Part shown: positions 9,092 through 17,457 of the stretch, piece by piece
Layout: the number at the start of each line of letters is the position of its first letter
How positions within the stretch are numbered: the first letter of the stretch is position 1
Notes under the pieces: generated by a model
What the model was told of the DNA's origin: nothing
The model's input: the letters and a program-made list of their open reading frames with translations, nothing else
Database searches by the model: none
DNA from: Janibacter sp. Soil728
GTDB lineage: Bacteria; Actinomycetota; Actinomycetes; Actinomycetales; Dermatophilaceae
Reading direction: 5' to 3'
Assembly (NCBI RefSeq): GCF_001428305.1
Contig: NZ_LMRZ01000004.1
Span: 167,314 to 231,313, forward strand
Length of the DNA: 64,000 bases
Made by a program: the position numbers and the translations under genes

Positions 9092-9726
9092 TGGATCTTC
9101 ACCCCGGTCATCGCCGCGGCCCCGTCGGTGGGCTTGAGCGTCATGGTCGTGACGTCCTGGGGTGGGGCGGCGAACACCGCGTAGAGGTAGAGCGTCTGCC
9201 CTGGGGCGAAGAGCGCCGTCGCGGCTCCCGTCGACGTCACGACCTGGTCGGCGTCGGCGCGGACGATGTCGTGCACCTTGAGGTTCTTGGTGTCGACGAG
9301 CTGGGGGAGCCACTTGCGCCCGGTCCACCCGTAGAAGGTCCGGGGCTTGCTCGTGGCGCTCTTGTCCGGGGTGATGCCCATGGTCAGGATCAGCAGGTCG
9401 TCCTGGCGCTCGAGGGAGTAGAGGTCGAGGGTGAGGTCGACCGGCTCGTTCTGCATGGTCTTCCCGGGCAGGGGCGACGAGGCGATGGGCTTGGGCGGGT
9501 CGGCCGGGTCCACCCCGGCATCCGCAGCCGCCTGGTCGAGGTCGCTCGCGCTGTCGGCGGCGTCGGTCGACGACGCTGCCGCCGGGGAGGACGCTGCCGA
9601 CGGGGAGCTGGACGAGGGCGACCCGCTGCCGCCTCCTCCTTCGGGCCCACCACTGCAGGCGGTGAGCATGCTGGCGGCGGTCACTGCGGTCACTGCGGTC
9701 GCCACGATCCGGGTCACGTTGCGCAT
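9088..9726 (-). CDS. putative lipoprotein of unknown function
   Basis: 212 aa. A type II signal peptide ends in the lipobox LTAC (Cys about residue 24), followed by a Gly/Ser/Ala-rich low-complexity linker and a C-terminal globular region (about 75-212) with no motif I can name. It contains LDLYSLERQDDLLILTMGI and FYGWTGRKWLPQL. A GAGGAGG ribosome-binding site lies about 12 nt before the ATG. It is first in a two-gene unit with the OmpA-like gene, so it may be the partner tethered to the wall. Confidence 0.8.
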   Translation of the reverse strand: MRNVTRIVATAVTAVTAASMLTACSGGPEGGGGSGSPSSSSPSAASSPAAASSTDAADSASDLDQAAADAGVDPADPPKPIASSPLPGKTMQNEPVDLTLDLYSLERQDDLLILTMGITPDKSATSKPRTFYGWTGRKWLPQLVDTKNLKVHDIVRADADQVVTSTGAATALFAPGQTLYLYAVFAAPPQDVTTMTLKPTDGAAAMTGVKIQ

Positions 9727-9775
9727 CTCTACGGTTGTCCTCCTCGTTGGTGTTGGCAGAGTAACGGCTGGCGAC

Positions 9776-10819
9776 CTAGGCCTGCGCGGACTCCGCCCAC
9801 CAGTTGACCCCACCGTCGATGGCGTGCTCGTCGATGCGGGCCAGCTCGGCGTCGGTGAACTCCGTGGACCCGAGGGCGTCGAGGCTGTTGTCGAGCTGCT
9901 CGACGGTGCGGGCGCCGACGAGCACCGAGGTGACCCGCGAGTCGCGCAGGATCCACGCGAGCGCCATCTGCGCGAGCGTCTGGCCACGCTCCTGGGCAAT
10001 GCCGTCGAGAGCCCGGATGCGCGTCAGGTTGTCCTCGGTGAGCTGGTCGGCGATGCCGGTGCCCTCCCGGGCCGCCCGCGAGTCCTGTGGGATGCCGCCC
10101 AGGTACTTGTTGGTCAGCAACCCCTGGGCGAGAGGGGTGAAGGCGATCGCACCGACGCCCAGCTCGTCGACGGTGTCGAGCAGCTCGTCCTCGATCCAGC
10201 GGTTGATCATCGAGTACGAGGGCTGGTGGATGAGCAGGGGAGTGCCGAGCTCGCGCAGGATCGCGTGGGCCTCACGCGTGCGCTCGGGGCCGTACGAGGA
10301 GATGCCGACGTAGAGCGCCTTGCCGGAGCGGACGGCGGCGTCGAGCGCGCCCATCGTCTCCTCGAGCGGGGTGTCGGGGTCGAAGCGGTGGCTGTAGAAG
10401 ATGTCGACGTAGTCCACGCCCATCCGCTCCAGCGACTGGTCGAGCGAGGCGAGCAGGTACTTGCGCGAGCCACCGCCCTGGCCGTACGGGCCGGGCCACA
10501 TGTCCCAGCCGGCCTTGGTCGAGAGGATCAGCTCGTCACGGTACGGACGGAAGTCCTGGCCGAAGATCGTCCCGAAGTTGCGCTCGGCGGCGCCGTAGGG
10601 CGGGCCGTAGTTGTTGGCCAGGTCGAAGTGCGTCACACCACGGTCGAAGGCGCGGCGCAGCACGGCCCGCTGCGTCTCGAGGGGCTCGGCGTCACCGAAG
10701 TTGTGCCACAGGCCGAGCGAGATCGGCGGCAGGAGGAGGCCCGAGCGGCCGCACCGGCGATAGTCCGTGGCGTCGTATCGGGTCCGGTCGGCCAGGTAGT
10801 CGTCGGTGCGGTAGGTCAT
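9776..10819 (-). CDS. aldo/keto reductase, YghZ/GAP-reductase type
   Basis: 347 aa, close to E. coli YghZ. It is a TIM-barrel NADPH-dependent reductase; YghZ acts on L-glyceraldehyde-3-phosphate and other aldehydes. Motifs: THFDLANNYGPPYGAAE (catalytic Asp and Tyr), LILSTKAG (Lys), YVDIFYSHRFD (His), and the NADPH-binding VTSVLVGARTVEQL near the C-terminus. The start region is shared with the divergent alr gene (48 bp between starts). The in vivo substrate is unknown. Confidence 0.92.
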   Translation of the reverse strand: MTYRTDDYLADRTRYDATDYRRCGRSGLLLPPISLGLWHNFGDAEPLETQRAVLRRAFDRGVTHFDLANNYGPPYGAAERNFGTIFGQDFRPYRDELILSTKAGWDMWPGPYGQGGGSRKYLLASLDQSLERMGVDYVDIFYSHRFDPDTPLEETMGALDAAVRSGKALYVGISSYGPERTREAHAILRELGTPLLIHQPSYSMINRWIEDELLDTVDELGVGAIAFTPLAQGLLTNKYLGGIPQDSRAAREGTGIADQLTEDNLTRIRALDGIAQERGQTLAQMALAWILRDSRVTSVLVGARTVEQLDNSLDALGSTEFTDAELARIDEHAIDGGVNWWAESAQA

Positions 10820-10848
10820 GCCTGCCAGTCTGCCTGCCCGTGCCGTCC

Positions 10849-10854
10849 TAGACT
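10849..10854 (+). promoter_or_regulatory. -10 box of alr operon
   Basis: TAGACT 13 nt before ATG 10868, implying a very short leader. Confidence 0.5.
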
Positions 10855-10867
10855 CGGTGTCTTGACC

Positions 10868-12076
10868 ATGGACATCTCGAACCCGCCATCTGCCCTCCCG
10901 TCCGTCGCGAACGTCTCCGTCCTCCCGGAGGGTGCGTCGACGGTCGGTCTCTCCGCGTGGGCCGACATCGACCTCGGTGCCATCCGCGACAACGTCGCCG
11001 AGCTCTCCCGCCGTGCTGGCGACGCAGCGGTCATGGCCGTCATCAAGGGTGACGCCTACGGCCACGGTCTCGTTCCTGTCGCAGGAGCCGCCCTCGCCGG
11101 CGGAGCAACCCATCTCGGTGTCGCCCAGCTCGGGGAGGCGCTCGCCGCACGCGCGGCCGGCGTGACCGCGCCGATCCTCACCTGGATCTTCGCGCCGGGC
11201 GCCGACCTCGCCGCTGCGATACGCGCCGACCTCACCCTCTCCGCCGGTGCCCCTTGGGCGCTCGCCGAGATCGCCGCGGCCGCCCGAGCCACCGGCACGA
11301 CCGCGCGCATCCACCTCAAGGTCGACACCGGTCTCGGTCGCGGTGGGGCCTGGCACGGGGACCTCGCGGGCATGCTCGTGGACGCCGCCGGGCTCGAGGC
11401 CGAAGGCGTCATCGACGTCGAGGGGATCTTCTCCCACTTCGCCTACGCGGACTCCCCGGACCACCCGACGGTCCGCGCCCAGCAGGAGACCTTCCTCGCG
11501 ATGGTGGCGGACGCCGGGCGGGCCGGCCTGCGGCCGCGCATCCGGCACATCTCCAACTCTGCGGCGACCCTGACCAACCCGTCCGCCCACTTCGACATGG
11601 TGCGCCCCGGAGTCTCGATCTACGGGCTGAGCCCCGTGCCCGACATCGGTGGGCCGACCCACTTCGGACTGCGCGAGGCCATGCGGGTCACCGCCCGTCT
11701 CATCGCGGTCAAGGACTGCCCGGCGGGGCAGGGCATCTCCTACGGGCACCTCTACACGACGAAGGGGGACACCCGCCTGGGTCTCGTCCCCCTCGGTTAT
11801 GCCGACGGCATCCCGCGCCACGCGACCGGTGTCGGCCCGATGCAGGTCCACGGCAAGCGCTACACCGTCGCCGGTCGGGTCTGCATGGACCAGATGGTCC
11901 TCGACCTCGGGGCCGACAGTCCGGCGCAGGCGGGTGACGAGGTCGTCCTGATCGGCCGTGAGTCACGGGGTGAGCCGACGGCACAGGACTGGGCCGCAGC
12001 CATCGACACCATCAACTACGAGATCGTCACCCGGCTGGGCCCACGCGTCCCGCGCCGCTACCTGGAAGGGTCCTGA
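10868..12076 (+). CDS. alr: alanine racemase
   Basis: 402 aa. A PLP enzyme converting L- to D-alanine for peptidoglycan. The PLP lysine is in AVIKGDAYGHG near residue 60; the opposing catalytic Tyr is in ISYGHLY near 292; RVCMDQMVLDLG is the C-terminal domain signature. About 28 residues precede the conserved LSAWADIDLGAI, longer than usual, but no better start is visible downstream. It is first in an operon: the stop overlaps the next start (TGATG). Confidence 0.96.
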   Translation: MDISNPPSALPSVANVSVLPEGASTVGLSAWADIDLGAIRDNVAELSRRAGDAAVMAVIKGDAYGHGLVPVAGAALAGGATHLGVAQLGEALAARAAGVTAPILTWIFAPGADLAAAIRADLTLSAGAPWALAEIAAAARATGTTARIHLKVDTGLGRGGAWHGDLAGMLVDAAGLEAEGVIDVEGIFSHFAYADSPDHPTVRAQQETFLAMVADAGRAGLRPRIRHISNSAATLTNPSAHFDMVRPGVSIYGLSPVPDIGGPTHFGLREAMRVTARLIAVKDCPAGQGISYGHLYTTKGDTRLGLVPLGYADGIPRHATGVGPMQVHGKRYTVAGRVCMDQMVLDLGADSPAQAGDEVVLIGRESRGEPTAQDWAAAIDTINYEIVTRLGPRVPRRYLEGS

Positions 12077-13221
12077 TGGACGAGCAGAACAAGGGCAAGG
12101 GAGTCGGCCGTGCTGCCGCCACCGGTCTCGGTCTGGCGGCCGCAGCCGTGGGCGGGGTCGCCATCGCCGGTGCGGGGCTGGCGGGTAGGACCGCCGTCCG
12201 ACGCTCGCGTGCCTACGCCGTCACCGGCCGCGACAAGGTGCACGTCTTCCCCTTCGTCGCGGACAAGGTGGTGGCGGTCCCCGCCAACGACGGAGTCGTC
12301 CTGCACGCCGAGATCGACGAGCCGGACGGCTGGGCTGCGAAGGTCGGGCCGACGGTCGTCCTGGTCCACGGCTTCGTGCTCAACCTCAGCTCGTGGGTGC
12401 ACCAGCGCCGCGCGCTCGTCGACGCCGGGTACCGGGTCGTCAGCTATGACCAGCGCAACCACGGCGTCTCCGAGGCCGGGGACCTGGCCCGCTGCACCAT
12501 CGACCAGCTCGGCAAGGACCTGCGGGCGGTCATCGATGCGACGACGCCCGAGGGCGACCTCGTGCTCGTCGGGCACTCGATGGGCGGCATGACGATCATG
12601 AGCTTCGCCGGGCGCTACCCCGAGCTGACGCGCGACCGGGTGACGGGCGCCGCCCTCATCGCGACGAGCGCGGGCGGCGACAGCCTCGTGCAGCTCGGCC
12701 TGGGCGTGACCTTCGACCGGATCATCGCCAAGGTGGGCCCCGGGTTCCTCGACGGGCTCGGCCAGCGCGAGGGCGTCTGGGGTGGCCTGCGGGCCCTCGG
12801 ACGGGGCGTCGAGAACCACTTCGTGCAGAAGTACGCCTTCGGCACCGACATGCCCAAGGAGATGCTCCGCGCCGTCGCCACCATGGTCTTCGGCACCCGG
12901 CTGGACGCCATCGGCGCCTTCCTGCCCGAGCTCGACGAGCTCGACGTGCGCGAGAGCCTGCCGGGGCTCGTCGAGACGCCCATGCTCATCGTGGCCGGGT
13001 CCAAGGACGTCCTCACCCCGCCAGAGCACAGCGAGCGCCTCGCCGAGGCGCTCCCCGCGGCCGAGTTCATCGTCGTCCCCGGGGTCGGGCACCTGCTCCA
13101 GATGGAGCGCCCCGGCCCGGTGACGGACGCGGTCCTCGCACTGCTCGAGCGACCCCGCGGGGTCGACGCGGAGAAGGACGCGGAGCGGGCCAAGGCGGCC
13201 GTGCGGGGGCGCTCTGCGTGA
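12076..13221 (+). CDS. membrane-anchored alpha/beta hydrolase
   Basis: 381 aa. The N-terminal Ala/Gly-rich helix (about residues 11-36) is a membrane anchor or uncleaved signal. The alpha/beta-hydrolase fold follows with oxyanion region VLVHGFVLNLSSW, nucleophile elbow GHSMGGM and C-terminal His in VGHLLQMERP; the acid is probably the Asp in AGSKDVLTP. Substrate unknown; esterase or lipase-like. It sits between alr and tsaE with 1-nt and 4-nt overlaps, a position found in other Micrococcales, but no link to t6A or alanine metabolism is established. Confidence 0.88.
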   Translation: MDEQNKGKGVGRAAATGLGLAAAAVGGVAIAGAGLAGRTAVRRSRAYAVTGRDKVHVFPFVADKVVAVPANDGVVLHAEIDEPDGWAAKVGPTVVLVHGFVLNLSSWVHQRRALVDAGYRVVSYDQRNHGVSEAGDLARCTIDQLGKDLRAVIDATTPEGDLVLVGHSMGGMTIMSFAGRYPELTRDRVTGAALIATSAGGDSLVQLGLGVTFDRIIAKVGPGFLDGLGQREGVWGGLRALGRGVENHFVQKYAFGTDMPKEMLRAVATMVFGTRLDAIGAFLPELDELDVRESLPGLVETPMLIVAGSKDVLTPPEHSERLAEALPAAEFIVVPGVGHLLQMERPGPVTDAVLALLERPRGVDAEKDAERAKAAVRGRSA

Positions 13222-13700
13222 GCGTGCTCCTGACCGACGCCGAGGACACCGTGGCACTGGGCCGACGGCTGGCCGGGTTGCTGCGAGCCGGTGACCTCGT
13301 GGTGCTCACCGGGGGGCTCGGAGCCGGCAAGACGACCCTGACCCGCGGCCTGGGCGAAGGCCTGGGTGTGCGAGGTGCGGTCACCTCGCCGACCTTCGTC
13401 ATCTCGCGGGTGCACCCATCGCTCGTCGGGGGACCGGAGCTCGTCCACGTCGACGCCTACCGGCTCGGGGGCACGGCCGAGCTGGACGACCTCGACCTCG
13501 ACGCCGACCTTGAGGCCGCGGTGACCGTGGTCGAGTGGGGCGAGGGGCTCGCCGAAGGGCTTGCCGACGACCGGCTCGAGATGACCCTCGTCGCCGACCC
13601 CGCCACGGAGCAACGTCGCCTCGACGTGCGCGGGATCGGCCCCCGCTGGGCAGGCACCGACATCGAGTCAGCACTGCGGGACGAAGGGGGAGCAGCATGA
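13218..13700 (+). CDS. tsaE: tRNA t6A biosynthesis ATPase
   Basis: 160 aa. TsaE is the P-loop ATPase that cycles the TsaB-TsaD complex during N6-threonylcarbamoylation of A37 in ANN-decoding tRNAs. Walker A GGLGAGKTT is near residues 32-40; SPTFVISR and HVDAYRL are family motifs. GTG 13218 overlaps the hydrolase stop by 4 nt, and its own TGA overlaps the tsaB ATG. Confidence 0.95.
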   Translation: MSVLLTDAEDTVALGRRLAGLLRAGDLVVLTGGLGAGKTTLTRGLGEGLGVRGAVTSPTFVISRVHPSLVGGPELVHVDAYRLGGTAELDDLDLDADLEAAVTVVEWGEGLAEGLADDRLEMTLVADPATEQRRLDVRGIGPRWAGTDIESALRDEGGAA

Positions 13701-14455
13701 GGATCCTCGCGATGGACACCGCGACCTCGGCGATCACGGTCGCCGTGCACGACGGTGAGGCGGTGCTCGCTGCCCGATCCACGATCGACGCCCGGCGGCA
13801 CACCGAGCTGCTCGCCCCCCTGATCCTGGAGACGCTCGCTGCCGCGAGCACCACCGCGGACGAGGTCACCCATGTCGCGGTCGGGACCGGGCCGGGTCCC
13901 TTCACCGGTCTGCGCGTGGGCCTGGTCACGGCGCAGACCTTCGCCCACGCCCGCGGCATCAGCGTCCACGGCGTCTGCTCGCTCGATGCGCTGGCCGCTG
14001 CAGCCGCGCAGCAGGGCCACGAGGGTGACCTGCTCGTCGCCACGGACGCCCGCCGCAAGGAGGTCTACTGGGCCCGGTACCGCTGCGCCGCAGGGCAGTC
14101 GAGCGCGCTCGACGAGCCCACGGTGACCAAGCCGGCCGACCTGCCCGACGGGGTGCGCACCCTGCCGACCGCCGGCCGCGGCGCCGGGCTCTACCCCGAG
14201 CTGCTGCCCCACGCGCTCGCCCCGGGAGGCGTGGATCTCCTCGACGTCGACGCAGGTGTCCTCGCCGGCGTCGCGGCTGCAGGCATCACGGCCGGCCGGA
14301 AGATGCCGATCGAACCCCTATACCTGCGTCGACCCGATGCGGTGGCGGCCGCACCCGAGCCCAAGTCCTCGCTGAGGCCCTCGCCCCGCCAGCAGCAGCG
14401 CGACCTGCGCCGCGCGGCCGAGCGCGAAGCGCGGGGCGGGGAGGCCACCCAGTGA
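13697..14455 (+). CDS. tsaB: tRNA t6A biosynthesis protein
   Basis: 252 aa. A degenerate ASKHA-fold partner of TsaD, required for threonylcarbamoyl transfer. It begins MRILAMDTATSAITVAV and has GTGPGPFTGLRVG near residues 63-75. The C-terminal 30-40 residues are Arg/Glu/Gln-rich and likely disordered. ATG 13697 overlaps the tsaE stop (ATGA), which fixes the start. Confidence 0.95.
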   Translation: MRILAMDTATSAITVAVHDGEAVLAARSTIDARRHTELLAPLILETLAAASTTADEVTHVAVGTGPGPFTGLRVGLVTAQTFAHARGISVHGVCSLDALAAAAAQQGHEGDLLVATDARRKEVYWARYRCAAGQSSALDEPTVTKPADLPDGVRTLPTAGRGAGLYPELLPHALAPGGVDLLDVDAGVLAGVAAAGITAGRKMPIEPLYLRRPDAVAAAPEPKSSLRPSPRQQQRDLRRAAEREARGGEATQ

Positions 14456-14931
14456 CCCCGGTGACGTGCGCTCCCTTCGCGCTGCGTGAGGTGCGCTGGC
14501 AGGACCTCGCCGAGCTGGCCGGCCACGAGAGCGATCTCTTCGGCAGCGAGGCGTGGTCCGTGCAGTCCTGGTGGGGCGAGCTGGCCGGGCGACCGCGCCG
14601 GGAGTACCTCCTCGCCGAGGACGCCGCCGGAATCGCTGGGTACGCCGGGCTCGACCATGCCGGTGACGTCAGCGATGTCATGACGATCGCGACCCTGCCC
14701 CGCGCCCGCCGCGCCGGCCTGGGCCGGCAGCTGCTCGACGAGCTGGTCATCCGCGCGCGGTCCGCCGGGGCGCAGCGCCTGCTGCTCGAGGTGCGCCAAG
14801 ACAACACGGCCGCGCGCGGGCTGTACGAGGCGCGCGGTTTCACGTTGCTGCAGACCCGACGCGGCTACTACCCGGGTGGGGTCGACGCGCTCGTCCTCGC
14901 CCTCGACCTGACGACGAAGGACGCGGCATGA
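14452..14931 (+). CDS. rimI: ribosomal protein bS18 alanine N-acetyltransferase
   Basis: 159 aa GNAT. It should acetylate the N-terminal Ala of S18. The acetyl-CoA motif [13 protein letters not shown] and [19 protein letters not shown] are typical RimI sequences. GTG 14452 overlaps the tsaB stop and its own stop overlaps tsaD. The tsaB-rimI-tsaD order is conserved in many bacteria. Confidence 0.93.
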   Translation: MTPVTCAPFALREVRWQDLAELAGHESDLFGSEAWSVQSWWGELAGRPRREYLLAEDAAGIAGYAGLDHAGDVSDVMTIATLPRARRAGLGRQLLDELVIRARSAGAQRLLLEVRQDNTAARGLYEARGFTLLQTRRGYYPGGVDALVLALDLTTKDAA

Positions 14932-16007
14932 CGGACGCCCCACTGGTCCTGGGCATCGAGACCTCCTGCGACGAGACCGGCGTCGGCATCGTGCACGGCA
15001 CCGAGCTGCTCTTCGACGCGATCGCCTCGAGCGTCGACGAGCACGCCCGCTTCGGCGGCGTCGTGCCCGAGGTCGCCTCGCGGGCCCACCTCGAGGCGAT
15101 GGTCCCGACGATCGAGCGCGCCTGCCGCGAGGCGGGGGTCGCGCTGTCCGACCTCGACGGGATCTCGGTCACCTCAGGTCCTGGCCTGGCCGGTGCCTTG
15201 ATGGTCGGAGTCGCCTCCGCCAAGGCGCTGGCCGTGGCCCTCGGCAAGCCGCTCTACGGCGTCAACCACCTGGCCAGCCACGTCGCCGTCGACATCGTCG
15301 AGCACGGCCCGCTGCCGGAGCCGACGATGGCGATGCTCGTCAGCGGCGGGCACTCCTCGCTCCTCCTCGTCCCCGACGTCACCCACGACATCCGCAGCCT
15401 CGGGGCGACGATCGACGATGCCGCGGGTGAGGCCTTCGACAAGGTCGCGCGCGTCCTCGGCCTGCCCTTCCCCGGAGGGCCGCACATCGACCGGGTGGCG
15501 AGCGACGGGCAGATCACCATCGACTTCCCTCGCGGGCTCTCCAGCCGCAAGGACATGGAGCGCCACCGCTTCGACTTCTCCTTCTCCGGGCTCAAGACCG
15601 CGGTCACCCGTTGGGTCCAGTCCGAGCAGGCCGCCGGACGCGAGGTGCCCGTAGCCGACGTCGCCGCGTCCTTCCAGGAGGCGGTCGTCGACGTCCTCAC
15701 CCGCAAGGCCGTGCTCGCCTGCACCGAGTACGACGTCGCCGCACTGCAGGTGGGCGGTGGGGTCGCCGCCAACACGCGGCTGCGGGCGATGACCCAGCAG
15801 CGTTGCGACGACGCGGGGATCCTGCTGCGTATCCCGCGACCCGGGCTCTGCACCGACAACGGCGCGATGGTCGCCAGCCTCGGCGCCCAGATGATGATCA
15901 AGGGGCGACCGGCCAGCGACCTCTCGCTGCCGGCGGACAGCTCGCTGCCCGTCACCGACGTGCAGACCGGGCTGCCGGTGCATGTCGACCACGACCACGC
16001 GCACTAG
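14928..16007 (+). CDS. tsaD: tRNA N6-adenosine threonylcarbamoyltransferase
   Basis: 359 aa. It transfers the threonylcarbamoyl group from TC-AMP to A37 of tRNA. It begins [14 protein letters not shown]; the metal-binding HLASH lies in [24 protein letters not shown] and [10 protein letters not shown] are present. It is the last gene of the alr-tsaD operon; the convergent nagZ-like gene ends 21 bp downstream and no clear terminator is seen between them. Confidence 0.97.
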   Translation: MTDAPLVLGIETSCDETGVGIVHGTELLFDAIASSVDEHARFGGVVPEVASRAHLEAMVPTIERACREAGVALSDLDGISVTSGPGLAGALMVGVASAKALAVALGKPLYGVNHLASHVAVDIVEHGPLPEPTMAMLVSGGHSSLLLVPDVTHDIRSLGATIDDAAGEAFDKVARVLGLPFPGGPHIDRVASDGQITIDFPRGLSSRKDMERHRFDFSFSGLKTAVTRWVQSEQAAGREVPVADVAASFQEAVVDVLTRKAVLACTEYDVAALQVGGGVAANTRLRAMTQQRCDDAGILLRIPRPGLCTDNGAMVASLGAQMMIKGRPASDLSLPADSSLPVTDVQTGLPVHVDHDHAH

Positions 16008-16027
16008 CCCGGCTCGAAGGGCAGGGG

Positions 16028-17320
16028 TCAGCCGCAGCGCAGCAGGCCCATGTCCTCCTTCAGGGTGAGCACCCGGGTGACCGATGCGGTGACCTGCTTG
16101 GCGAAGGCGGGATCCCCCTTCGCCTTGGTCTGGATGGCGCTGACCATGGTGCTGACCTGGGCGGGGTCGGCGGTGAGCACGATGTCGCCGCCGGCGGCGA
16201 TGAACTTCGTGGCGCGCTGACCCACCGGCGTCGCGGAGACGGCCTTGGCTGCGCCGACGTCGTCGGTGATGGCGACCCCGTCGAAGCCCATGTCGTCGCG
16301 CAGCATGCCGGTGACGATCTTCTTCGAGAACAGGGCCGGCGTCTCGCCGTCGATCTTCGGGTAGTGAGCCGACCCGACCATGACGATCCGGGTCCCGCCC
16401 TTGATGTTCTGGGCGAAGGGAGCGAGGTGGGGGTCGTTGGTCGTCGCCACCGTGTCGCTGATGCCGGTCGCCGTCAGGTCGGTGTTGCCGGTGATCCGGC
16501 CGATGCCGGGGAAGTGCTTGACCGTCGGCTCGACGCCGGCGTCCTGCATGCCCTGCGCGAAGGCGAGCGCGCCCTTGCCCGCTGCCGCGGGCGTCGAACC
16601 GTACTGGCGGCCCCACTTGCCGATCGGCTGGTTGGCCCGTCCGATCGCGGCGGGCACCGTGTCCGCGACGGGCGCGAGGTTGACGTTGACGCCGGCCTGC
16701 TTGAGCTCGCTGCCCCACGCCTTGGCGGAGGTGCGCAGCTGCGGGTCCTGGGCCTGCTCGAGGCCGGAAGGCAGCGAGGTGAAACCCGAACCGGTGAGCT
16801 GCTGGACCTCACCGCCCTCCTGGTCCGCGGAGACGAGCATGCCGACCTTGGTGCCGTTGACGGTCGGGGAGACCTCCTGCAGGTGGCTGCTCGCTGCTGC
16901 GACGGTGGAGGATCCTTGCCACCCGCCGAGGTAGAGCATCGAACCCAGGGCCTGCTGACTGATCGCGGAGTCCAGCCCGGTGGGGGAGCCGGGCTGCATG
17001 GCGGCCATGAGCAGCTGCCCGGCCTGCTGGGTCGAGGTCATGGCATCGCGCACCCCGCTCACGCACGAGCTGGCCTTCGGGCCGGCCGCGGTGGTCGAGG
17101 CCGAGGTGGAGCTGCTCGATGAGGTGCGGGGGCTGCTCGATGATGACGCCGTGGACGACGACGAGGAGGAGGCCGAGGAGGACGCGGACGGGCTCGTGGA
17201 CGACGCCGGGGTCGAGGTCGAGGTGGTCGACCCGCCGCCAGTGTCGGAGCCGCACCCGACGAGGGCGAGGACGGCCAGGCCGGCAGCGGCGCGGGGCAGG
17301 TGGCGGGGGCGGGTCGGCAT
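16028..17320 (-). CDS. nagZ: GH3 beta-N-acetylhexosaminidase, lipoprotein
   Basis: 430 aa. A lipobox (LALVGC, Cys near residue 23) is followed by an extreme Ser/Thr-rich linker (about residues 30-85), then a GH3 N-terminal catalytic domain. Motifs KHFPGIG, DPHLAPF (loop His) and the nucleophile region VAITDDVGAAKA point to NagZ-type removal of GlcNAc from muropeptides at the cell surface. The linker suggests display away from the membrane. Apparently leaderless. Confidence 0.9.
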   Translation of the reverse strand: MPTRPRHLPRAAAGLAVLALVGCGSDTGGGSTTSTSTPASSTSPSASSSASSSSSSTASSSSSPRTSSSSSTSASTTAAGPKASSCVSGVRDAMTSTQQAGQLLMAAMQPGSPTGLDSAISQQALGSMLYLGGWQGSSTVAAASSHLQEVSPTVNGTKVGMLVSADQEGGEVQQLTGSGFTSLPSGLEQAQDPQLRTSAKAWGSELKQAGVNVNLAPVADTVPAAIGRANQPIGKWGRQYGSTPAAAGKGALAFAQGMQDAGVEPTVKHFPGIGRITGNTDLTATGISDTVATTNDPHLAPFAQNIKGGTRIVMVGSAHYPKIDGETPALFSKKIVTGMLRDDMGFDGVAITDDVGAAKAVSATPVGQRATKFIAAGGDIVLTADPAQVSTMVSAIQTKAKGDPAFAKQVTASVTRVLTLKEDMGLLRCG

Positions 17321-17326
17321 GTGCGC

Positions 17327-17332
17327 AGGCTA
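17327..17332 (-). promoter_or_regulatory. -10 box of nagZ, leaderless
   Basis: TAGCCT on the minus strand, 6 nt before ATG 17320. Confidence 0.6.
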
Positions 17333-17368
17333 CCGGGGGACCGGACGTCATCGCGGGTCGAGACCCAT

Positions 17369-17386
17369 CAGTCACACCAGTCACAA
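17369..17386 (+). repeat. tandem CAGTCACA(C/A) upstream of DUF11 gene
   Basis: Two adjacent 9-bp copies, CAGTCACAC and CAGTCACAA, lie about 35 bp upstream of a possible -10 TACCTT (17420-17425). The layout fits an activator or operator site for the surface-protein gene, but the protein that binds is unknown. Confidence 0.45.
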
Positions 17387-17457
17387 GGATCCCATCAACC
17401 ACTTTTGTCACTTCTGCGCTACCTTGGAGTGATCTGTCTGTCGTCTGGGAGGGCGTT

